Of a stretch of 64,000 nucleotides of DNA, positions 53,301 through 64,000 are shown piece after piece; position 1 is the stretch's first letter, and every line of letters begins with the position of its first letter. This DNA is from Plasmodium malariae. Taxonomy: Eukaryota; Apicomplexa; Aconoidasida; Haemosporida; Plasmodiidae. The translations under genes were made by a program, and so were the position numbers. Location of the stretch: NCBI RefSeq assembly GCF_900090045.1, contig NW_021638327.1:30660-94659 (forward strand), read 5' to 3'. The notes beneath the pieces were generated by a model that worked only from the letters and a program-made list of their open reading frames with translations, was not told where the DNA came from and did not search any database.

Positions 53301-54258
53301 TACTTGTTAAGGAGAATATTATAATGTTATATTTTACAGGATTAATATAGTTTTTGGTATATATACAATAAATTTAAAATTATCATTCTCTTCGAAAAAT
53401 CATAAAAAGAACAAAATATTGTAGGAATAATATATTTATGATTTTAATAGTATTTTTCATAAAATATTATTCACTTATATATTTACGTCGATCGATTATG
53501 CATCGCCAACAAAATATGTTCCTTATATTATGTATCTTTAAAAGAATAAATAAAAGAAATATATATTCCTTCTAAAATTATAAGCAGAAAAATTACAAAA
53601 CCATATATATTAGTAGAATATATTGTTATTCTTTTTCATTTCTTTTGTATATATTACATCTTGCATATACTATTCTTATGTGTAAATTTACTTCATTTTA
53701 TATATTTTTAAATTAATGAAATTATTTTTAATATTTCTATACCATTTTTGATTCTAGTCTATTTTTTTTTCCTTTTTTTTTTTTTATTTAATATTTTTTC
53801 TAATTATATATAATTATTTAATAGAGAATTAAAAAATTATGTAAATTATTATAGGGATTTTTAATTCAGAAACAGTGATATAAATTAAACTTAATTAAAA
53901 GGAGAAATATTAATGAATTATTGTAAAACAATAAAAAATTACTTCTTGATTGTTTTTAGAATATATATTCCTTCATATATTAGGTAGATTTCTAGAAATT
54001 TTACTTTAAAAAAAAATGATACACTAAAAAAAATGATGTCTCCATAGGGAGGAATTGATGCATTTTTTATAATTAAATTAACAAAAATATATATTTTTTT
54101 TTATTATTACTATTATTGTATTATGATAATAATCAATATTTCATTCAAAATTTGAACTTTTTTCAAAATAAATATTTATAAAATTTGAATTTAATATGGT
54201 ATAGCATTCTTAACATAAGTAATTATTTTAATATATACAGGAATATATAATGTATTTA

Positions 54259-54287
54259 TTCTCTACATTCTATATACTATATAAAAT
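54259..54287 (+). promoter_or_regulatory. Conserved fam upstream element, ~410 bp before the ATG
   Basis: TTCTCTACATTCTATATACT followed by ATATAAAAT. One of the best-preserved copies, very close to those at 30384 and 34033. Confidence 0.55.
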
Positions 54288-54669
54288 AAATATTGAAATA
54301 TAATAAGTATTTACGTATTTATTTAAGAATTTATTGAGAAAACTACAAATAAATTATTATATAATTAATTTCATATATATAATAATTAGTTTAGATAATA
54401 TAAATATTTATTAATTAATTCAAATTATTTAATTTTAAAAAAAGTTATTTTTTTTTAATTAAGATTATGATAAATATAATACATTTGAAATTTATTTTTT
54501 ATCATAGATGCTTTGAAGAATATTATAGTTATGTATATTTTTTACGTATTTAAGAAGCAATGATAAAAAAAAATTTTTAAAAGGAATTTTGCTTTTTATT
54601 ATTAGATGTATATTATAATACTATTAACTTCTTTATATTGATTCCATTGTAATACTAAGTATCTATATA

Positions 54670-55621
54670 ATGGGAAAGAAACAAAAGACAATCATATTTA
54701 TTAATTTTTTTGAGTTCATCCTTTTATCTTGGATATGTCATTTTTACATTGATGTTGTATGATAAAATTATTTAAGGATATTTGAAATACTAATATTTTT
54801 CTATTTTTTTTTGTTAATACTTTTTTTTTTTCTATAACTTATTTATATTATTAAATAAAAAATGTTTACAATTATTTTTTTAGAGCATGTTCAATATTTC
54901 ACTGGATAATTACTGCGAGCTTAAGAAAATACTAAAAACAAGGAATTATAGATTACTAGGAAAATATAAACATAATATGGATTTAAATTTTATATGTACA
55001 AAAGAAGAAATACCAAATATTGAATTAAATATTAGAAACGATATATGTAATAATGAAGAAAGTGTGAAAACACAAATGAAGCAGTCAAATGGAAGTTCAC
55101 CAGGAAATACAAGAGGTCATAAAAAACATATGAAAAATAAAACTTGTACGTTTGAAACAAAAAAATATTCTCATATGGAGAAAAAGATATTCAAGGAACT
55201 TGATTATCAGGATTTTCTTAAAAGCAACAGAACAATTAGTGATAAGTTGTACAAAAAAATAATAATTAAAAAATACAGATTACGGTTTGCTTTGCCTTTA
55301 GTATTGTTTTTATTGTTCTCATTAGGATTAATATTAGATTTTACTTGTAATTGTGGCCTTAGGAGGGGGTTATATAAGTTATTGATATTTTCATTAGGTA
55401 AGAGTAAGATGGGAAATTTTCAAACTTATTTGGAGGAAAATGTAGGATCGTTTTTCAAGTATACCAATGATAAAAGTAAAGATCTTTATATAACACCGTT
55501 TTTTGATTTTCTAATATATTGCGTACTCTTCTTTATATTTGGTATAACTCTTATATCAGGAATTATTTATTACCATAAAAAAGTTAAAAAATTTGAAAAA
55601 ATTAAATTTAAGAAAAGGTAA
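54670..55621 (+). CDS. fam-l/fam-m-like exported protein (type A)
   Basis: Intact gene of about 274 residues. Exon 1 54670-54756 (87 nt): MGKKQKTIIFINFFEF, ending HFYIDV before GTATGATAAAATTATTTAAGG. Exon 2 from 54884 after ATTTTTTTAG, phase 0 (SMFNISLDNYCELKK). TRNYRLLGKYKHN holds RLLGK at residues 52-56. Then a polar spacer, KNKTCTFETKKYSHMEKK, IFKELDYQDFLKSNRTISD, membrane segment 1 (~163-182), a Gly/Lys-rich loop of ~50 residues, segment 2 (~236-258) and YYHKKVKKFEKIKFKKR. It is closest to the 30.8 kb gene across the second exon, while the loop between membrane segments is the most divergent part. It lies ~4.3 kb centromere-side of a type C gene in the same orientation, a plausible fam-l/fam-m pair. 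Confidence 0.93.
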
Positions 55622-56104
55622 AATTTGTTATAACAGATATCTTTCGACTTACGAAGAAGTCATTAATATGAAGAAAAAAATGTAATATCTTGAATTTTTA
55701 CACTTATCAAACATATATATAATTTGAAGTTTTTTTGTAAATTTACCTATATACACATGATTTTTCTGATACATTACAGTAAAAAAAAATTAAATTTTTA
55801 GTTTTTAACATTGTAATTGTTTTAATATTTTTTAAATTGTATTATGATGAATGATTTTGGATCAAGTATATATTATGGTTTCATAAATGCATTTTTGTAT
55901 TTAAGTAGAACTATATGAAAAATATATGTTTGAGCGTTAAGTAAATATACAACAATGCTACATATATAATTTTACTAAAGTGTTATAATTTATATTTGAA
56001 ATGAAAAATGGTAACTTTTATTACATGTATGTTGTTCTAGTCTAAAATAATTGTGTTTTTTTTTATGTTATAAAGAAAATGTGTTATTAGTTTAAAATTA
56101 ATAA

Positions 56105-56120
56105 CAAATGTGTCTTTTTC
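56105..56120 (+). other. Conserved 3'-flank element
   Basis: AAATGTGTCTTTTTC about 485 bp after the stop of the 54.7 kb gene; near-identical to the copy at 61131. Confidence 0.45.
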
Positions 56121-57189
56121 CATATATAATGTAAGGAATATAATATATTTGTTGTACCGATATGTATGTATATATATATATATATATTAAATAATAAACT
56201 AAATATTTATTATAAAACATATTTTTTATACGAAATATGTTATTAGATATATTTTTCAAAATTTTTTTAATGTACTATTAGTTTTTTTTGCATGATATAA
56301 ATATAAAGTTATAAAAATATAATAAAAATATATCATAATTAGGAATGAATCATTTATAATTATTTAATAATTCTCAAATTATATATCCTTTCAATTTAAT
56401 GAATGGTTAAAATAACATTTAATTGTTGTATTAATTCATTTTCGAAGAAATGTATTAAATGTTTGCTATATTGATATTTTATAAGAAAATAATTTAAATA
56501 TGCATATTATTATATTATTAAAATATAAAATTAATGGATTAAATATAATTATATATTAATATATTTTATGTATAAACTTTATTTTTTTTTTATAATATAT
56601 AATAATTTAAAAATATTTACTTATATCTATAGTAATTATATTATGTTTAATGATTACGAAAATAAATATATTTTTTCCATTAATATAATAGAGTGTTAGT
56701 ATTTCTTTATATATTTATTCAATTTATTATTATTATTATACATAAATATATTAATTTCTATGTTACTGTACTAAAATTGTATAGAATTACAATATTTTAT
56801 AAAGGAAATGTCTATTTCTTTTATGTTTATAACACTCATTAAGTAAAATAAAAGTTAAAAAATTAAATATTTTTTTTTTTTATTGTAAGTAATAAGTAAC
56901 TAATAATATTATTTGTTGTTAGATAAGTTTTATGAAGATATCTTTAGATAATTATTCTAATTTTTTTATGAGGCATGATTAAATATGTGAATGACATAAT
57001 GCTTCTCATGAAAATTTTTGCTCGTTATATTAATGAAAAAGTTTCATTTATTAAATAAGCTTTTTTAAAGATTTAAATGATAATTATTATATAACATTAA
57101 TATACATTTTAGTTATTACACTTTCTTACATTTAAATAGTATTTTTAGTCAATAAAATTATGCATGCATATATTTTTTTTATTTTAAAT

Positions 57190-57290
57190 GTACTTTAAGA
57201 ACGTAGAGAATATACGACTAGTGTATACGCATAACCAACATGTGTTGAATGAAAATATTGCTAGTAGGAACTTTAATAAAGAAATAATTT
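57190..57290 (+). pseudogene. Short coding fragment, possible exported-protein relic
   Basis: Reads YFKNVENIRLVYTHNQHV then LNENIASRNFNKE. It shares a NENI..NFNK ending with the fragment at 33335-33420, which in turn recalls exon 2 of the 20.3 kb gene. Short, and not proven to be coding. Confidence 0.22.
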
Positions 57291-59514
57291 TTAATTTCAC
57301 ATGGCAAGAATTTTTAATTTGTATTAATATTTAAGTTACCATTGAAAAAAAATTAAAATTGCAGTTACACATATTATAATTAAATTATAAAATAAAATAT
57401 ATTTATTAAATATGCATTATAATCTATAAATAAGCTTAATTGAATTTAATAAATGTACTGCATCACTGAAAACAAAAATATTTTATAACATTATTATTTT
57501 AATAATATTTAAATGAATTTTATTATTATTGTTCAGGATAAAAAATAGAGCATCTAATTTTATTTGATTTTGAAATTTTATATGATATAAAGTAATATAA
57601 ATTTTAATATTAAATTATAAGTAATCTATTTTAAAAAAATAAAATAAAGTGTGATATTATAATAATTTAATATGAAATAAGCAAGTTATATTTTAGTTGG
57701 GGAATGAGAAATGAAGTTAAAACATTAAAATTTTATGATCATAGTAATTTAAGTATATTGTAAATTTTGTTCTATATGATTAAATAATTTATTTTGTTAT
57801 ATATGATTCAGTGTGAATTTATAAAAAATAACATAATCGCTACTCTGTATATTTAATGTAATTCAGTAAATAAAAATAATTAGTTCTCATATACATCTGA
57901 ATAATATAAGGTAATTATAAAATAAAGTTGCTAAGTACGAAACATAATTTTAACATATGTGTATGAAAAAACTATATTGCACTGTCTTATAAGCACTTCT
58001 ATAAGAAATAAAAAAAAAAAATATATATAAAAAGAATGAAAAATAGAAAGTTCAGTTCATATGCATACGTTAATGCACGCGAGAAAAATTTATTCAATTA
58101 TATGTAATGTTATATATTTATTACATAAACATTACTTAATCATGGTAATGTATATTCATGTTTAAATATAATATCTAAGTAAAATTTCTTGAAATTTAAT
58201 TACATAATAAATTAGGTATATATATATATAAAGAAAGAAAATAGCTTATATATTTTAAATAATTCTAAGTTTAATATACGTATAACATAAGTATTCAGAA
58301 TCATTTTATAGTATAAGATATATATACATTTAAAAAGTATCTCATAATGTAATACAATATGCAAATTTTTACTAATTATTAAAATCGTTTGAGGACTATC
58401 CTTATAAAAATGTATGTTTTGAATGAATCCAAATATATGGCGACCATATAATGAACTATAGAAAGTAAATAAAATATATACCTTTCTAACTCATAAAATA
58501 ACTATATATATCTAATGTTATGGAATAATAATTTTATTGTGTTAATTACCGTGTTATTATTTTTGTAATTCATATATTGTAGCTTAAATGTAATCGTATT
58601 CTTTTTATTTTTTTGTTTATTAATTTTTTTTAAGAAACTACGAAGTTTTTCATGTATTATTGAAAAAATATTTTGTTCTTATTATATATTAAACATTTTA
58701 CTCGTATTGTTTATAATAATGAACAATAATATTAGGATTTACATTATTATATTTACTAAATGAATTTCCATAAACAATATTAACTTGATTTTGAATTTAT
58801 TTTTTTTTTAAATATTTTAGTCATAGTATGTTTATATAAGGAACCAAGTAATTAACTATGAATTTGTCGAACGTTTTTCATAATAAAAAATAATTAATGA
58901 TAATTTTTGTTGAGCTTATTATTATTTTATTATGTACATTAACACAAAAAATAATATATATAAATTTTATTTTTAGATATATACAGAATGAAATATTTCT
59001 GAAATTATTGTTACTGCATGCAGTGGATTATTAATTTATTTTAAGATATATTTATTTTTATATACATAAATATAAATATTAATTTTTGTTTGATGAATAT
59101 TTTGTAAAATTATTGTGAATTAATAAATTCATAATATATTATTGAATATTATTAAAATGTATTCCAAAAAATGAACAATATATTTTATATATTTATGATA
59201 AAAAAATAATTATTATTGTTTAAACTTTTTATATTATAAAAATTTTCAGATATTATGTATTACGAAAAAAAATATTTAGAATAATATATTATATTTTATG
59301 CATATATTAATTTAAATATAATTATTTCGGAATAACCTGTAGTTTTTTAAAATGGAAAATTGTTTTTTTAAATATTAATTTTTAATTATTATTTTATATT
59401 AACTACCCTCAATTATAACAGTGAACAACTATATGACAGAGTTTGTATAAATTAGCATGCCTAGTTCAATATATATTTTAAATTTATAATTAAAAAGTTA
59501 ATGTATATTATTAT

Positions 59515-59540
59515 TCAGTCTCCACATTATATATATTTGA
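59515..59540 (+). promoter_or_regulatory. Conserved fam upstream element, ~420 bp before the ATG (weak copy)
   Basis: TCAGTCTCCACATTATATAT is the most diverged copy of the upstream element. Its distance from the 59.9 kb start fits. Confidence 0.3.
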
Positions 59541-59938
59541 TATGATAAATAGAAAGAATATTTAAAAATATGTCGATATAAATTTTTTTTTTTTTTTTTT
59601 TAAATTATTCCATATAATACGTCAATAATTACTGTAGTGCTAAATAATTAATTTTTATATTTTGGACATTTAAGTTAAAATTCGAATTAGATTATTATAA
59701 TTGGAGATACATTATTATAAAAAAATATAATGATAAATATTTTAAGTTATTTTTTTAAATTAAATTTTTTTATATAATGCAATATATTATCTTCATATTT
59801 TAGTGAGAATTTATGAAAATATAAAAAATGAAACAAAATTAAAACATTGAAAGTAGTATCCTTCTATATTTGTTGTATATTACAGCATTGCTAATTATTT
59901 TTCATTGTGAATATATTAAAATATTAAGAAAATATATC

Positions 59939-60703
59939 ATGGAGCAAAATATTTTGCAATATTTATTAATTAAAACTGTGGTGTTTATCCTTTTATTTTG
60001 GATATGTCATTTTAACAATGATATGGTATGATTATATTATTTAATTATATTTGTATTTTACATATTTTTCAAATTTTATATTAATTCTATTTTTAAGCAA
60101 GATATTACATATTTCTTTAAATAACAAATATATTTTTTTTTTTCGAACCATTATCAGAGATCCCCATATGATAATAGAAAATTTATTATAAAATTTGATG
60201 TGAGATTGTGTCGAATGATGGCGGTACATAAAAAGGAAGAACATTCAAATATTAAATGGATAAAGATGGAAATGAAAAATAATGGAGAATGCAAACAAAA
60301 GGAATTATCTAATACTAAAACGGCAATCACAGTAAAAAATAGAAAGCTAGACAAAATATATTATAAAAATGTAGTTAGTTATATGGCAAATGCTGATTTT
60401 AAGTATTTAAGAAAAAGTATGAAAATAAAAGTATTTCAGATTTGTGTTTTAGCTAGCATCCATATATTACTTGGAATACTATTAATTGTTTTAGAAATAT
60501 TAAATTATTTAGATGTTTTAAAGTTATTTGGTCCTTTACATTTATCAACTCTAGGATTTGTGATATTCATGTTTATAGTTATATTAAGTATGTTTTATTT
60601 TTACAAAAAATTTCAAACATATACAAAGTTAACACGTATAAAAGATGATATATATAATACGGCATATCCTTCTTTCCGTAAAGTAGACTTATATAAAGAT
60701 TAA
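59939..60703 (+). CDS. fam-l/fam-m-like exported protein (type C), shortened and with a disrupted export motif
   Basis: Open spliced gene of about 210 residues, nearest the telomere. Exon 1 59939-60025 (87 nt): MEQNILQYLLIKTVVF, ending HFNNDM before GTATGATTATATTATTTAA. The best acceptor is ACCATTATCAG, so exon 2 begins at 60158 in phase 0 (RSPYDNRKFIIKFDVRL). Where the 39.4 kb paralogue has YRLLGKHKQE this one has CRMMAVHKKE, so the PEXEL Leu is Met and the Arg sits at ~48 rather than 52. The spacer is about 30 residues shorter. DKIYYKNVVSYM, ADFKYLRKSMKIK, two membrane segments (~121-141 and ~160-178) and the tail DDIYNTAYPSFRKVDLYKD are preserved. A protein may be made, but PEXEL-dependent export is doubtful. 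It could be an early pseudogene with no stop yet. Confidence 0.85.
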
Positions 60704-63634
60704 TATCTGTAAGTTCCCATTTTATATACACAAATAATAAGTATACATTTAATTGCTTAAATTTAAGCGATGCTTCTTCACTTAGCTGACCATATTGATA
60801 TGCAATAAAAAAAATAAACGCTACTATTTGCTTTGTTGATTTGAATATTATAATTTCCTTTTCTTTTCTTATTATATTATTTTTAATCCTTAATAAATTG
60901 TTGTGTTTTACGTATATATTTTTATATATAACTATATTTTTTTGAAAAATACTATATGTTCTTAAAAATTAACATAGAAAATAGCAGTTTATATTATTTT
61001 GTTGACATTATGTGTGAATTTTGTTTTTTACTGTAAAATATAGTGTTCATATATTTCTATCTTGTACTCAACTAAATGAATTTTTGATGAGCAAATTAAA
61101 ATAGTGTATTATTTGTATCACATTAAAAGTAAATGTGTCTTTTGATTAATATGAAAATTCAAGAAATTTGAATGTAGTTATATAGTTATATCTTTTATTT
61201 TGTTTAAATAAACAAAACTAATTAATTATAGATTCAATAGAGTTAATTTTTTATGTCTAAATTGACGTGTAATATAAAGATACTTTGTGTAAGCTAAAAA
61301 TAAATTTTCAAAAAGGAAACCATTGAAACATAATAAATTATTTTATGTGAGAATTTTAAAATAATATATATAGTAGTTACTTTTAATTATTTTTTTTTCT
61401 TTTGATGTTTTTTTATTATTATGAAATAATTTGTTTAGTTAATACTTAAAATTTTATAAAAGTATAAAAAGGCGTAAATTATTTTTAGGATATTTTATAG
61501 TAGTAAATAAATTTAAACAGCTTTTTTCTTTTTATTAACAATTTTATTGTGATATAAACTCTAATTGTCTTATTAATATTATTAAAATTTACATATTATT
61601 ATTACGTATATTATATAGTTAATATTACTTTCTGTTATATAATATAACATACAATTTTTTTTTTTAGTTGGTTTTGAATGAGTTCGCTTAATAACATATA
61701 TACATAAAAAAAAAAACAAAATATTTAGTAAATAAAATATCTTATATTACATATATTAGTTCTACTTGTTACATATATTTAATGAATCATTAATTTTATG
61801 ATGGTCTAATTTAGTAAACTTTTTTTTTTTTTTTGATTAACATTATATTGAATAATTATATATAAAACCGTATCAACTATGAATTTGTTAAATATTTTTT
61901 AGCCATAGGAAATTAAAAGATAAAAATAAGTACCAATTATATACTATAGTTAAATGAAAAATAAGTCACTGTAAGAAAAATTGCAAATGTATCCTGAAAT
62001 GATAAGTTTTAATAAAATTATTAGCAGTAATAGAGTAATGGACAAGGATAAATTTCTGTACGGTAAAGATCATTCTAAAAATGTTACTTAAAGAAACAGT
62101 AATATAATAACAGTTTGAATTTAAATATATATGGTATGACGTCATATTATTTTAAACTAAATTATAAAATAAAAAAGCATATACTCCAACGTTATATAAT
62201 ATTAATAACAGTATATATTAGAAAAACATGAACTACTATTATAAAGGTTTTAATTAAGATAAATGAATACTATAAATGATACAGTACTAAAAAGATATAA
62301 AAAAATTAATGGATTAATATATACATATATATATATTAATTAAAATATTTTCCTATATAAAAAAAATACATATTAATAAATATTTATGAAATAAACCTAT
62401 TAATGCGTGATATATGCATTTATTCAATGGAAGAATATTTATTTAGCTAAAAGTTGAAATTTTTTTATAAATGATATTTCCACTTAGATGAAAATGTATA
62501 ATTAATTATGACTGATATAAAAGTTTTTAATAAATATATCATTAAAAATAAAATTTAGGAGAAAACAAAATGATCCTTAAAATGTCAAACCATATACTTG
62601 ACATAATAATTTAAAAACTATTGATTAGATAAAAGATTATAGTTTTATCTAACTTATTTCATTAAGTAATGTGCATAAGATATAGTATTAATAAATAAGG
62701 TAATACGTTATATTTTTTATATAATTTAAAATATGAAATATATGATAACGTAAGTATCTCTCAAAGGTGTAGAACTAATTATCTTACTAATATTCATTAT
62801 AACTATATTCATAATAGATTTATACATTATATAAATATGAATTCACGAAATACATAAATACCTTATTTTAATATTGTTTTTCTTAAAGTAATACTATATA
62901 TAGCGCTTATAATTAAATTATTTTTTTATATTGTTTTTATATAAACTATTTTTTTTAAGGAGATTAAATTAATTAAAAAAATTAGTAACAATTTATTATT
63001 TATATTATTAAAATAATATATTTAATATTTAATAATTTCATAATTAACTCAAGACTATAAGTGAAAAGAACAGAAACTAATAAAAATATTGATATACACA
63101 TATATGTAATTTTCTAAGCATATTTCGATATAGCGTCTCATTTATTTTATATACATTACATAAATAATGGTTATACTTAAATATGTTAATTTGGGTATAA
63201 TTTATTTATAAATTAATAAAAAATAATTAACAAATTTTTTCCTTTTTTAAAATTTTAGGAAAAAAATTAATATGTTAAAAATTTTTATATATTTTATTGT
63301 ATAATATACTATATAATAACATATAGAACGTTTTAAATGTAAATTATTATACGTTTTTTTTTTACGTTATATATTTTTGGAATTTCCCACTGAATTATCT
63401 AAATTACTAAGAAGAATTTTTTTCTAAATACGTTTTTACATTTTTTTTATGAACGCTAATATTTCCGCAAAATTTTTAAATATATAATATTTTAATATAA
63501 CTAAAAAAAATATATTTATAAATAACTGAATTATCACAGTTAATGCATGCATTATTGGTAATGATAAATAAAATACATTTTTTTAAATTATATATAAATT
63601 ACTGTATATTTCTTTTATTAATATGTTACAAATG
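60704..63634. other. Subtelomeric non-coding spacer
   Basis: About 2.9 kb with no gene, between the last fam gene and the telomere. It contains the 3'-flank element at 61131. I see no long tandem repeat like the P. falciparum TARE/rep20 arrays; it is ordinary AT-rich sequence up to the first telomeric unit. Confidence 0.65.
61131..61144 (+). other. Conserved 3'-flank element
   Basis: AAATGTGTCTTTTG about 430 bp after the stop of the 59.9 kb gene. The same core occurs behind type A genes, so the flank is shared across types. Confidence 0.45.
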
Positions 63635-64000
63635 TTTAGGGTTCAGGGTGTCAGGGTTCAGGGTTCAGGGTTTAGGGTTCAGGGTTTAGGGTTTAGGGTT
63701 CAGGGTTTCAGGGTTTAGGGTTTAGGGTTTAGGGTTCAGGGTTTAGGGTTCAGGGTTCAGGGTTCAGGGTTTAGGGTTTAGGGTTCAGGGTTTAGGGTTT
63801 AGGGTTTAGGGTTCAGGGTTTAGGGTTCAGGGTTTAGGTTTAGGGTTTAGGGTTCAGGGTTTAGGGTTCAAGGTTTAGGGTTTAGGGTTTAGGGTTTAGG
63901 GTTCAGGGTTCAGGGTTTAGGGTTAGGGTTCAGGGTTTAGGGTTCAGGGTTTAGGGTTTAGGGTTCAGGGTTTAGGGTTCAGGGTTCAGGGTTTAGGGTT
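63635..64000 (+). repeat. Telomere, GGGTTYA repeats
   Basis: About 365 bases of seven-base units, mixing TTTAGGG and TTCAGGG, the Plasmodium telomere repeat. The G-rich strand reads 5'->3' toward the window end, as at a right chromosome end. Irregular units occur, for example GGGTGTCAGGG near 63646, GGGTTTCAGGG near 63705, a shortened GGTTTAGG near 63835, TTCAAGG near 63868 and a six-base TTAGGG near 63920. The change from AT-rich spacer to repeat is abrupt. Confidence 0.98.

Larger units (their letters stand above)
49009..54669. other. Intergenic AT-rich region; first ~1.3 kb duplicated at 3.0-4.3 kb
   Basis: No supportable gene in 5.6 kb, the longest gene-free stretch between genes here. 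The first ~1.3 kb is the second copy of the duplicated flank. The last ~600 bp is shared fam 5' flank (TATTACTATTATTGTATTAT near 54105 and the element at 54259). Confidence 0.6.
55622..59938. other. Intergenic AT-rich region between the last two fam genes
   Basis: No intact gene. It holds the 3'-flank element at 56105 and, beyond it, sequence resembling 32300-32360. A short coding-like fragment lies at 57190-57290 and the upstream element of the next gene at 59515. Confidence 0.6.

Noticed and set aside
60704..63634. Looked for TARE/rep20-like tandem repeats before the telomere
   Set aside because: No unit repeats at regular spacing could be seen; only AT-rich low complexity.
1..64000. Looked for tRNA, rRNA, CRISPR arrays and transposons
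   Set aside because: No cloverleaf-like GC-rich stretches, spaced direct repeats, or transposase or reverse transcriptase motifs were seen.

Overview
This window is the right-hand end of a chromosome of a malaria parasite, most likely Plasmodium malariae or a close relative. The last ~365 bases are a telomere of mixed TTTAGGG and TTCAGGG units. The G-rich strand runs 5'->3' off the window edge, so the telomere is on the right. The DNA is extremely AT-rich, with long A, T and AT runs. The genes are multigene-family members with a short signal-like first exon and one long second exon. I recognise the fam-l/fam-m type of exported two-membrane-pass proteins, one pir gene (mir in P. malariae) and relics of pir and STP1. 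No core housekeeping gene, rRNA, tRNA or CRISPR array was seen.

Layout, left to right. 0.3-1.2 kb: fam pseudogene (+). 2.2-3.0 kb: exported protein (-). 6.0-6.4 kb: coding relic (+). 8.4-9.4 kb: fam pseudogene whose ATG has become AAG (+). 12.5-13.3 kb: intact exported protein (+). 16.0-17.1 kb: STP1-like pseudogene (+). 20.3-21.1 kb: intact exported protein with a canonical PEXEL motif (+). 22.9-23.7 kb: pir pseudogene (+). 28.3-28.8 kb: pir-like relic, followed by an orphan exon 1. 30.8-31.8 kb: intact fam gene. 34.5-35.4 kb: fam pseudogene. 39.4-40.3 kb: intact fam gene. 43.0-44.1 kb: complete three-exon pir gene (-). 48.1-49.0 kb: exported protein (-), a paralogue of the 2.2 kb gene. 54.7-55.6 and 59.9-60.7 kb: two intact fam genes. 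63.6 kb to the end: telomere. The last gene ends about 2.9 kb from the telomere.

The fam-l/fam-m-like genes fall into three C-terminal types. Type A ends in a YYHKKV...KIKF(R/K)KR tail (8.4 pseudogene, 30.8, 54.7 kb). Type B carries FEKKW...YDDFLE-like residues before the membrane segments (0.3 and 34.5 kb, both pseudogenes). Type C has DKIYY...ADFK(F/Y)LR and ends NTAYPS (39.4 and 59.9 kb). I cannot say with certainty which type is called fam-l and which fam-m. All point toward the telomere. Going toward it, A is followed by B and C at 31-40 kb and by C at 55-61 kb, which fits the known pairing of the two families. Exon 1 is exactly 87 nt in every member, and in most the export-motif arginine is residue 52.

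The products are predicted to be secreted, cleaved at a PEXEL-like site, sent to the host red cell and held there by two membrane segments. The pir product is predicted to be a surface or exported variant antigen. Functions are inferred from family membership. The newest-looking signals lie outside the coding regions: a conserved element ~400 bp upstream of every fam start, a conserved element ~430-500 bp downstream of several stops, a conserved intron head, and a duplicated 1.3 kb flank shared by the two minus-strand exported-protein genes. All splice sites were chosen by eye and no RNA evidence was available.
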